Of a DNA stretch of 27,470 nucleotides, positions 8,041 to 15,117 are shown one piece after another (position 1 is the stretch's first letter; every line of letters begins with the position of its first letter). This DNA is from JAAZAI01 sp050942875 (GTDB taxonomy: Bacteria; Verrucomicrobiota; Kiritimatiellia; RFP12; UBA3636). The stretch spans positions 1 through 27,470 of the forward strand of contig JBMNOD010000042.1 of assembly GCA_050942875.1 (NCBI GenBank), read 5' to 3'. The notes under the pieces were generated by a model that did no database searches, had not been told where the DNA came from, and saw only the letters and a program-made list of their open reading frames with translations. The translations under genes were made by a program, and so were the position numbers.

Positions 8041-10734
8041 TTAGCGAACGACGAAAAGGAGTCCGCTGGGGACTTCGGTCCGATCGTTGGGTTGAAGAAA
8101 GGAAAGGTCGGGCGTCGGGAGCGCCCCCGCGCTCACGCGGACGTCGTCGAGGTAGCACCCGCTCGCGGCGGACGAGCCGGCGAACGAACCGATCGTGAAC
8201 GCGCCGGACGACGCCATCGCGAAGCGCGTGGTCGAGCGACCGCCCAGATCGGCGCGAACGTAGTCCACATAGAGGCGCGCGCGGTCGATGTCCTTGCGGG
8301 GCGTCTGATCGACGACAAACGCGACATGGTGCCAGCTCTTGGGATCGAAGCCGGAGATGTCGGCCGACCCGCCCACGACCGCGCCGGCATACGGCACGGC
8401 GGAGGCGACGAGGCGGCCGCCCTCGATCTTCAGGATGAAGGATCCCGGCGCGTCCTTGTCGCCATACGCGAGGATCGTGCCGTCCGCCGGATTCTGGAAG
8501 CGGACGAACGCCTCGACCGTGACCTGCGAGAACGGCGCGAGGTCGAGCGCCGTCGCCGGACTCGTCTCGAAATGCGTGGATGCGTCGAGACGAAGCGACT
8601 GGTTCAAGTAGCTGTCGCCGCTTGCCGAAAGCGTGTGCCCATTCCCGGAGGCATCCGTCCCCTGCGTCTTGAACGGCCAGTAGGCCAGAACCTCGGACGC
8701 GCAGGCGAGCGGCGGAAGGTTGGAGCTCACGCTGTCTCGCAGGTCGAGCACGACATCCGAGATCGCCACCGTGATGAACTTGCCTTTCAGATAGTTGCTT
8801 GAGCTGTATCCCGGCGAGTGTCCGATGCAGAACACCTGGTCGGTGAGGTTTGAGATGGTGCCGGAATTCCCCATCTTTTCGTCTGCTTCGACGCCATCCA
8901 CATGGAGAACCGACTGGTCGGAGCCCGACGCCGTGGCGTCGAGCGCGAGCGTGAGGTAATGATGGCCGTTGGAAATCCCTCGCCTTTCCTGTTGCCACGT
9001 GCCGGGTACGGTTCGGAACTGCGAAATAATATTCGTGCCGGGATTGTACATCACGAACGAACCGACGGGGGTGGTGCTGTAATTCGCGACAAGAACCCAA
9101 TTGGCTCCACCAGACCATCCTGAAAAATACTCGCATTCAATCGTGGCCGTCTTGGTGTACGTGAGATCAAGCGTATTCAACGTGTGGAGCCACTGCTGGG
9201 CGCCAGTCTGATTGACGAGAACGCCGATGCCGGACGCAGGATTCCCCGCATCGCCAAAGGTCGCGGGCCCGTTTTCATAGACGAGCTCGTGCCCGTTGCC
9301 GGAGAAGTCGTCAAGCGTTTCCGAGTTGAACCGCCAGAGCGCAACGAGGTTGTCGGATCGTTGCGGCAGGAATTGCCCGGGCGCGAGCGCCCCGGCCGTG
9401 ATCCGCACGTCGTCGAGCGAACCGTAGAAGGGGAGATTCTGCGTATCGGCACGACGGGTGAAATAGAGGATGCCGTCCTTCAGGACGATCGGGGAAGCCG
9501 AGCTGGCGACGCCGGGCGCGCGCACGCCGTCCAGATACAAGCGGATCATGTTTTCGCCGGGTGTCGCAGGGTCATAGACAACCGCCACATGGTGCCACCG
9601 GCCGTCATTCGGCGAAGGATGCGTGGTTTCCGTCGAGGTGCCAATGCCTCCGCTCGGATCTCGAAACGTCGTCTGGAGGTGCGTATAGCCATTCTCGGGG
9701 TATCCCACGGAGAAGGAACCGACATTGTTCCAGTAGCTTTCGGTCAATTCCAAGAGCATGGGCTGCTTTGTTGACGACGTGTCGGACTTCACATAGCATT
9801 CAAGCGTAAAGCCGACGCGTGAAAAAGCGGAGAACGGCAGAGGGGACAGCGTCGAGAACGCCTTTTGGGTTTGCAATGTCGCCCAAGACGGGCTCGGTGT
9901 TCCCGACACGATCGGCACGCCGTCCATCTTGAGGTTGAAGCCATTGCCCGAGACGTCCTCGGCCCCCTTCGGGCCGAAGGGCCAGTAGGCCAGCACGGGC
10001 TGCGCGTTCGCGCCGGCCCGCATCGCCGGCCCCACCGAGGGGAAGGACAGGAAGTCTTCGGGGGCCAATGCCGCGTTGCTGATGCGCACGTCGTCGATCA
10101 AGCCCGAGAAGAAGTTGTTGCCCGACACATACGCCGCGCCGCCGCCGATGTGGAACACCTCGTTGAAGAACGCGGGGAGCTCGCCCGTGCGGCTGGACGC
10201 ATTCGACTGCTCGACGCCATCGATGTACAGACGGGTGGCTTGATGGTCTGTCCTTGTGCGATCGAGGACATAGGCCACATGGTGCCACGCGCCGTCGCTG
10301 AGCGGGTTGGCGGCAGCGGACGTGTCGATCTGCCAGGGATTGTCGCCCGTCGTCAACATGCGATATTGGGATTGGAGCTTGGAATCGAGGTAAAGCACAA
10401 AGCCCCCGGCCGTCGTCGGCTCGGCGCTCGACATCAGGAGGCCGACTTGAGACTTCTTTTCCGAGGGCTTGGCCCAGCACTCGAACGTGACCTGGTCGAG
10501 AGCCGACAGGTCCAGGCTCGACGACGTCTTCAGGTAGGCGTTCGTGCCGTTCAGCGTCACGTAGCCCGCGCCGTCGGCCGTCACGTTGACGCCGGCGAGG
10601 GCGTGGTTGTTTCCGGAAGCGTCCTGGAAGCCGCTCGTGCCGAACGGCCAGTAGGCAATGACGTCGCCCCACGCCGGGGACGAGCTGAGCGCCAGTGCCA
10701 TCAAACTGCAGAGAAGACCAAGTTTCTTGTTCAT
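8041..10734 (-). CDS. Exported protein with four LamG/concanavalin-like domains
   Basis: An 897-residue protein with a clear signal peptide (MNKKLG then a hydrophobic core, cleavage near AWG at 23). Four LamG-type jelly-roll repeats begin at about 25, 247, 463 and 682, each opening with AYWPF or ALWRF and a D.SGN.H motif. WHHVA signatures are at 150-154, 380-384 and 801-805, and DDVRI strands at 214, 441 and 863. The third repeat is degenerate (HHYLTLAL instead of WHHVA). No catalytic module is visible, so it is probably a surface or secreted carbohydrate- or protein-binding protein. GAGGT lies upstream of the ATG with suitable spacing. It is the first gene of the minus-strand enzyme block and is 28 bp from the PHP-GH5 gene, which suggests joint expression and a shared target. 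Confidence 0.88.
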   Translation of the reverse strand: MNKKLGLLCSLMALALSSSPAWGDVIAYWPFGTSGFQDASGNNHALAGVNVTADGAGYVTLNGTNAYLKTSSSLDLSALDQVTFECWAKPSEKKSQVGLLMSSAEPTTAGGFVLYLDSKLQSQYRMLTTGDNPWQIDTSAAANPLSDGAWHHVAYVLDRTRTDHQATRLYIDGVEQSNASSRTGELPAFFNEVFHIGGGAAYVSGNNFFSGLIDDVRISNAALAPEDFLSFPSVGPAMRAGANAQPVLAYWPFGPKGAEDVSGNGFNLKMDGVPIVSGTPSPSWATLQTQKAFSTLSPLPFSAFSRVGFTLECYVKSDTSSTKQPMLLELTESYWNNVGSFSVGYPENGYTHLQTTFRDPSGGIGTSTETTHPSPNDGRWHHVAVVYDPATPGENMIRLYLDGVRAPGVASSASPIVLKDGILYFTRRADTQNLPFYGSLDDVRITAGALAPGQFLPQRSDNLVALWRFNSETLDDFSGNGHELVYENGPATFGDAGNPASGIGVLVNQTGAQQWLHTLNTLDLTYTKTATIECEYFSGWSGGANWVLVANYSTTPVGSFVMYNPGTNIISQFRTVPGTWQQERRGISNGHHYLTLALDATASGSDQSVLHVDGVEADEKMGNSGTISNLTDQVFCIGHSPGYSSSNYLKGKFITVAISDVVLDLRDSVSSNLPPLACASEVLAYWPFKTQGTDASGNGHTLSASGDSYLNQSLRLDASTHFETSPATALDLAPFSQVTVEAFVRFQNPADGTILAYGDKDAPGSFILKIEGGRLVASAVPYAGAVVGGSADISGFDPKSWHHVAFVVDQTPRKDIDRARLYVDYVRADLGGRSTTRFAMASSGAFTIGSFAGSSAASGCYLDDVRVSAGALPTPDLSFLQPNDRTEVPSGLLFVVR

Positions 10735-10833
10735 CGTGATGACCTCGTTATTGTGGGTTTAGAGCCGATTCGTGGGTTCCTTTGAGGAACAGGCGGCGCA
10801 CGCGCGCAGCCTTCCTTCAGGATTCTGCCTGAT

Positions 10834-10862
10834 ATCTTATCAAATCGCCCCCTTCAAAGCAA
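10834..10862 (-). promoter_or_regulatory. Possible promoter with overlapping palindrome for the LamG operon
   Basis: On the minus strand TTGCTT and TAAGAT are separated by 17 bp, a partial sigma-70-type match. A perfect palindrome TGATA-AGA-TATCA covers the -10 at 10830-10842 and could be an operator. The predicted start lies about 90 nt upstream of the LamG start codon. Confidence 0.3.
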
Positions 10863-10978
10863 GGAAGACCATAGGAAAAACGAAACAAAAACCTTTGTTT
10901 TTACGAAAAACATCCCTCTTTTTTATTCAATCACATTTTCATTACAGTCGCTTAACAAAAGGCTAACGTCAGCATGGC

Positions 10979-11066
10979 AGGGTTCAGGGTTCATCTGCTT
11001 CGAAAGACAATTCTCGGAAACGCGCTTCAGTTCGAATTGTCGATGATTTTCCGAACCCTGAACCCT
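10979..11066. repeat. Long inverted-repeat element, copy 1
   Basis: An 88-bp element whose ends are near-perfect inverted repeats (AGGGTTCAGGGTTC... at the left, GAACCCTGAACCCT at the right). An inner inverted pair GACAATTC/GAATTGTC extends the hairpin. The same ends occur at 12616-12695. It sits 18 bp after the stop of the AraC-type regulator and may act as its 3' structure, although no T-tract follows on the minus strand. Confidence 0.7.
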
Positions 11067-11084
11067 TTTAAAATGTCAATTTCT

Positions 11085-12410
11085 CTAATCCCCCGAAAGC
11101 GCCCGGTGCCGACGGCGGAACTCGCGCATCGAACAGCCGTGCCGCCGACGGAAAAGCGTGGTCATGTGGACGGGAGACTCAAACGCGCAACGAGCGGCGA
11201 TTTCCGCGATCGAAAGCGAGGACGACGCGAGCAGCAAGCTGGCGTGGGCGAGCCGCTCGGCGATGATGCAGGCGACGATCGTTCGTCCCAGCGGCTTGAA
11301 GAGCATCTGGGCCCGACGGAGCGTGACGCCCATCACCCGGGCCACATCCTCCGGGCGGATGCCCGAACAGGCATGGATGCGGATGAACTCAAGCGCCCGC
11401 CCGACGCGGACGTCGCACCAGGTCGGCAGGATGCGCGTCGAACCGCGTTCGACGAGCTGGGCCGCGCCATAGCGCAAACTGGGGGTCTCGCCCGATTGCG
11501 CGACCTTGCCCGCGATCACATCCGCAAGCAGATCGACCGCGAGCCGCCCGCCGGCCTCGAAGCCCGGCTGGACGCTCGTCAAGGTCGGCGTCAGGCTCTC
11601 GCAGAGCAGCGAATCGTTGTCCACGCCGACGAGCGCGATGTCGCTCGGCACCGTCAGCCGCGCGAGGCGGCACGCCGCTCGGACGTCCTTGGCGCGCAGA
11701 TCCATCGCCACGAGGACGCCGCACGGCAGCGGACGCCGGCGGAGCCAGTCGGCGAGCGCGCGGCGATCCGCCTCGCGGGCGGCGTCCGCCCCCGCCCGGG
11801 CTCCACGGGCGTTTGATGACGGCGCACCGGGAAAGACCTCGCACGCAAACCCCGCCTCGCGGACGGTCTCGACAAATGCCTCGCCGCGCCGGATCGACCA
11901 CTCGGCCGACGGCAAGGCGGGCACGTAGGCATAGGAAGCCAGCTCGAATCCAAGCAGATGCTCGGCGGCGAGCCGACCGGCGGAGGCGGAATCATGAAGC
12001 AGCTCGGGATGGCGCCCCAGAAACGGCTTTTCAGGATCGAGAATCACGAACGGAACTGGAAACCGGGAAAAGTCCGTGTCGGGATGCATGGCGGCCCCAT
12101 CGACGATGACGCCATCGCATCGCCCGATCGCCTGCGGCGCATCGGCGGAGAAGCCGAACGGGTTGTCGTCCGCGACCTCGACGAGCCATCCCTTCTTGGC
12201 GGCCCGGTCGTAAATGCCCTGCAATTTGTCCCGATGCGACTTGTGGGCCTGCGCGACCATCGCGAAGACCGTCAGCGGCCGGTTCGGATCCAGACGCGCA
12301 TGAGGAAAAGCATTTGTGGAAGGAATCGCCGTCCGCAACGGCTTCCGCCCCGCCCCATCGGCCAGACCCGGCCGGACGGCACGGGTTTTTTGACGTTTTG
12401 CGCTCAGCAT
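11085..12410 (-). CDS. XylR-like LacI-type sensor / AraC HTH transcription regulator
   Basis: A 441-residue hybrid regulator. Residues about 45-320 form a LacI/GalR-type periplasmic-binding-protein-like ligand domain (PLTVFAMV opening, DGVIVDG, PFVILD, DIALVGVDND, LTSVQPGFEAGG). Residues about 335-438 are an AraC-type double helix-turn-helix (DVARVMGVTLRRAQMLFK and IAEIAARCAFESPVHMTTLFRR). E. coli XylR has the same order and senses xylose. The N-terminal ~40 residues are basic and lack clear homology, so the true start may be further in; only a weak ribosome-binding site precedes the ATG. It lies upstream of, and is transcribed toward, the LamG/GH5 block. It is the best candidate regulator of that block by sugar binding (inference). 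Confidence 0.9.
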   Translation of the reverse strand: MLSAKRQKTRAVRPGLADGAGRKPLRTAIPSTNAFPHARLDPNRPLTVFAMVAQAHKSHRDKLQGIYDRAAKKGWLVEVADDNPFGFSADAPQAIGRCDGVIVDGAAMHPDTDFSRFPVPFVILDPEKPFLGRHPELLHDSASAGRLAAEHLLGFELASYAYVPALPSAEWSIRRGEAFVETVREAGFACEVFPGAPSSNARGARAGADAAREADRRALADWLRRRPLPCGVLVAMDLRAKDVRAACRLARLTVPSDIALVGVDNDSLLCESLTPTLTSVQPGFEAGGRLAVDLLADVIAGKVAQSGETPSLRYGAAQLVERGSTRILPTWCDVRVGRALEFIRIHACSGIRPEDVARVMGVTLRRAQMLFKPLGRTIVACIIAERLAHASLLLASSSLSIAEIAARCAFESPVHMTTLFRRRHGCSMREFRRRHRALSGD

Positions 12411-12525
12411 GCCTCTGATTCTATCAAAACCAACATGAAGGATGAAGCGTTTTCAGCGCCAGGCTCGCAAGCGGGGTGTGCGTCGACATCGTTGCTGCAC
12501 GCCAGGGGATCAGGAGCCAGGGCTC

Positions 12526-12593
12526 AGGGTGCGAGTGCGTCCACGCCGCCCTGCGGCAACGCACGCAATCACGCACGCCCAACTCGCACCTTG
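12526..12593. repeat. Imperfect inverted repeat
   Basis: GGTGCGAGTGCGT on the left faces ACTCGCACC on the right, with CGCACGC repeats between. It is a GC-rich hairpin-forming element of a different sequence family from the neighbouring 80-bp element. Confidence 0.4.
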
Positions 12594-12607
12594 CAGCCCG
12601 AGGCGTG

Positions 12608-12695
12608 AAAAAAACAGGGTTCAGGGTTCAGCTGCCTTCGCATACCCTAGGCAAGGCAATTCGCACCACTCGAATTTTTTTGAACCCTGAACCCT
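12608..12695 (-). terminator. Hairpin element copy 2 acting as likely intrinsic terminator
   Basis: Inverted ends GGGTTCAGGGTTC / GAACCCTGAACCC span 12616-12695. On the minus strand the hairpin is followed by T7 (12608-12614), and it lies about 27 bp past the stop of the last pilus-operon gene. This is the pattern of a rho-independent terminator, built on the same element as at 10979-11066. Confidence 0.6.
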
Positions 12696-12722
12696 AAAAA
12701 TCACTCGCTCATCACGTTGTCC

Positions 12723-13613
12723 TCATCCCAGCGTCTTCTCCTGGCCAAGGTGCTCGGGCGAGACCTCGAACCAGGCGCGGGGGTGCATCAGGAAAAAATG
12801 ACATGCACGATTGGACATTGACTGAATTTCCTCGCGCAACGCAAGATCAACGCCATTCATGACGCAGACCAGCATCTCATTGGCGATGAATCCAAATGGC
12901 AGCACGCCCTTGACCTTCAGATAGTCCTCGGGCAGCGTGCGCACCGCATCCGGCGCGACCTCGAAAAGCTCCAGAGGCAGCGGCGGCATCTTGCTGCGCT
13001 TCTGCATCGACTCGAAGCCGACGTCGGCCAGTTCCGGGTGCCGCTCCTGGAGCAGCCCCAGCGCGGAAACCAGCGACGGCTCGCTCACGACCACCGGATG
13101 GTCCATGAAGACGTGCAGCATGTCCATGCACACGTCCTTGGGAATGACGCCGCCATCATTCCACTGCCAGACGATCTCCATCTCCGCCTTCGCGGCGTCG
13201 CTCGTCCAAGCCGGGATGCCGCCGGACTGCCAGGCGGGCGGCGCAACCGGCTCGGCAGGCGGCTGGCTTTCGTCGATGAACAGCTCGTTGGAGAAAATGT
13301 CCTGGGCGCTTCGGGATGCGATCGGCCCTTTGGCGACGATCTTCTCCACGACCATCGCGGCGCCCATCGCCTCGGGCGAATCGGAAAAGCTCTTCAGCTT
13401 TTCGGCGATCAGGCTTGCGCGCTCCATGTCGCCTTCCTTGAGGAGCGTCTCCGAAAGCTTGACGAGCGCGGAAATCTGCTTGTCGCGCTCGCCGGTCTGC
13501 TCATAGGCCACCGAGAGGAACTCCAGCCCCGTGCGGTCGCCGGGCATCGTCAGGAGCATCTTCTCAAAGAAGCCAATGGCCTCCAGAAGCTTTGGATCGA
13601 CGGTCTGGCTCAT
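12723..13613 (-). CDS. TPR protein with GspE/PilB N-terminal-like domain
   Basis: A 296-residue cytoplasmic protein. Residues about 8-95 look like helical TPR-type repeats (FFEKMLLTMPGDRTGLEFLSVAYEQTGERDKQ). A proline-rich linker follows (115-137). The C-terminal part (about 212-290) has the pattern of the GspE/MshE N-terminal domain found in secretion and pilus assembly ATPases (LPEDYLKVKGVLPFGF, then a short strand pattern and MNGVD). No ATPase motifs are present. It lies 16 bp downstream of pilT and closes the pilus operon, so it probably works with the pilus motor or its platform, perhaps as a c-di-GMP-responsive or adaptor protein (inference). A GAGGAG sequence lies about 12 nt before the ATG. 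Confidence 0.65.
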   Translation of the reverse strand: MSQTVDPKLLEAIGFFEKMLLTMPGDRTGLEFLSVAYEQTGERDKQISALVKLSETLLKEGDMERASLIAEKLKSFSDSPEAMGAAMVVEKIVAKGPIASRSAQDIFSNELFIDESQPPAEPVAPPAWQSGGIPAWTSDAAKAEMEIVWQWNDGGVIPKDVCMDMLHVFMDHPVVVSEPSLVSALGLLQERHPELADVGFESMQKRSKMPPLPLELFEVAPDAVRTLPEDYLKVKGVLPFGFIANEMLVCVMNGVDLALREEIQSMSNRACHFFLMHPRAWFEVSPEHLGQEKTLG

Positions 13614-13629
13614 GGTTGCTGGCGTCTCC

Positions 13630-15108
13630 TCACTCGTCGCGATAGGGCTTTTGGTTTTCGAACAGGGTCGTCCGGCTCTTCATCGTGGCGGCCTTGATCG
13701 CGTCGCCATTTTCGACGTAGAGCGTCATGGCGCGCTTGGCGATGTCGATGGCGCGGCGGAAGTTGCCGAGTTCGGCGTAGGCGACGGCAACCACGGCCAG
13801 ATAGTCGGGATCCTTGTCGCGGAACGCCTTGCTCGCCTGCTCCGAAAGACGGAGCGCGAGCTTGCCGTCGCGCAGTTCCTTGAAGGGCGACGTCGCCAGC
13901 AGCCAGGCAAGCGCCATTTGATATTCCGGGTTCTTCGGATCCGCGTTATGGGCGTCCCGCGTCTCCTTGAGCACCTCGCCCGCCCGCTTCAGGGCGCGCT
14001 CGTACGATTCGGCTTCCTCGCGCTTCTTGAAGTCGAGGGAGATGCCGGCGATCCCGAACTTCGTCTCGATCTCGGCCTTGTCCACCGCCTTGCGGTAGGC
14101 CTCCTCGGGCGAAACGATGCCCTTTGAAACAAGACGCACCAGCTCGTCGGCGAACGTCTGCATGCCGAGGGAGCGGCTCGTCTGGATGATCGAAGGGAGC
14201 ATGTGCGTCTTGCCCTCGCGGATCAGCGCGGCGGCAGCGGTGGTGACGACAAGCACCTCGAAGACGGCGATGCGCCCGGTGGTGTCCTCGCGGCGGCAGA
14301 GCGTCTGCGCGACCACGCCGCGAAGCGTGTCCGCGAGCATGGAGCGAATCTGGTTCTGACGGGCGGCGGGGAACTTGTCGATGATGCGATCGACCGTCGT
14401 GGCGGCGGTGTTCGTATGCAACGTGGCGAAGACGAGATGGCCCGTCTCCGCCGTCTCGATGGCGATCTCCATCGTCTCCAAGTCGCGCATTTCGCCGACG
14501 AGCACGACGTCGGGGTCCTCGCGGAGCGCCGCGCGCAGGGCGATGGCAAAGCTCCGCGTGTCGCGATGGACTTCCCGCTGGTTGATCACGCACCGGACCG
14601 GCTTGTGGACGAACTCGACGGGATCCTCGATCGTGATGATATGCTCGGCGCGGGATCGATTGATGTGGTCGATCATCGCCGCAAGCGTCGTGGACTTGCC
14701 GCTGCCCGTCGGCCCTGTGATGACGACCAACCCCTTGGAGAGATTGCAGAAGTCGCGCATGACCGACGGAAGGGCGAGCTCCTCGAACGAGGGGATGCGT
14801 TCGGGGATGACGCGCAGGGCGCAGCCGAAGCCGTTGATGTCGCGGAAGCCATTGACGCGGAACCGGGCGACCCCGGGAATCTCGTAGGCGCAGTCGGTGT
14901 CCCAATCCTGGACGAGCTGCTTGTAGTTGGCCTCGGGGACGATCTCCTTCAGTATCGCAAGAATCTCGTCGCTCGAATAGGCGGGCTCGCCCTCGATCGG
15001 GCAGAGCACGCCATGGATGCGCACGTAGGGCGGCCGAGTCGCGGACATGTGCAGGTCGCTGCCATGTCCGCTGACGAGTGCTTCGAGATACCGGTCGATC
15101 TTGGCCAT
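13630..15108 (-). CDS. pilT: PilT-like type IV pilus retraction ATPase with C-terminal TPR extension
   Basis: A 492-residue ATPase. The core (about 1-350) carries all hallmark motifs: Walker A GPTGSGKST at 132-140, Asp box ITIEDPVEFVH at 158-168, Walker B-type segment DVVLVGEMRD at 200-209, and His box HLVFATLHTNTA at 224-235. LIREGKTH at 296-303 matches the PilT segment that follows the AIRNL motif. PilT normally has about 345 residues and hydrolyses ATP to retract pili. Here about 130 further residues (365-492) form TPR-like helices (YQMALAWLLATSPFKELRDGK, then DYLAVVAVAYAELGNFRRAIDIAK). It lies 9 bp past the secretin stop. No strong ribosome-binding site is visible, so translation may be coupled. 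The tail suggests docking of a partner, plausibly the next gene's TPR protein (inference). Confidence 0.93.
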   Translation of the reverse strand: MAKIDRYLEALVSGHGSDLHMSATRPPYVRIHGVLCPIEGEPAYSSDEILAILKEIVPEANYKQLVQDWDTDCAYEIPGVARFRVNGFRDINGFGCALRVIPERIPSFEELALPSVMRDFCNLSKGLVVITGPTGSGKSTTLAAMIDHINRSRAEHIITIEDPVEFVHKPVRCVINQREVHRDTRSFAIALRAALREDPDVVLVGEMRDLETMEIAIETAETGHLVFATLHTNTAATTVDRIIDKFPAARQNQIRSMLADTLRGVVAQTLCRREDTTGRIAVFEVLVVTTAAAALIREGKTHMLPSIIQTSRSLGMQTFADELVRLVSKGIVSPEEAYRKAVDKAEIETKFGIAGISLDFKKREEAESYERALKRAGEVLKETRDAHNADPKNPEYQMALAWLLATSPFKELRDGKLALRLSEQASKAFRDKDPDYLAVVAVAYAELGNFRRAIDIAKRAMTLYVENGDAIKAATMKSRTTLFENQKPYRDE

Positions 15109-15117
15109 GGAGGGAGC

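Larger units (their letters stand above)
10735..11084. other. Intergenic region between LamG operon and regulator
   Basis: AT-rich compared with the flanking genes. It holds the 5' leader and possible promoter of the LamG operon (10735-10862), a T/A-rich stretch at about 10865-10960, and a long inverted-repeat element at 10979-11066 just past the regulator's stop. A 64-codon plus-strand frame here is not believable. Confidence 0.5.
12411..12722. other. Intergenic region with palindromic elements
   Basis: This 312-bp stretch lies between the regulator start and the stop of the pilus operon's last gene. It contains an imperfect inverted repeat at about 12526-12593 (GGTGCGAGT facing ACTCGCACC) and the 80-bp hairpin element/terminator at 12616-12695. 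A TAGAAT hexamer lies a few bases before the regulator ATG, too close for an ordinary leader. Short frames on the plus strand translate the repeats and are not called. Confidence 0.5.

Noticed and set aside
5310..8198. Long open frame of about 960 codons on the plus strand
   Set aside because: It is antisense to the PHP-GH5 gene and part of its neighbour, is Arg/Ala/Val-rich, and shows no family motifs. GC-rich codon bias makes the opposite strand look open.
10772..10966. 64-codon plus-strand frame upstream of the LamG operon
   Set aside because: It lies across the promoter and AT-rich leader region, without a ribosome-binding site or family resemblance.
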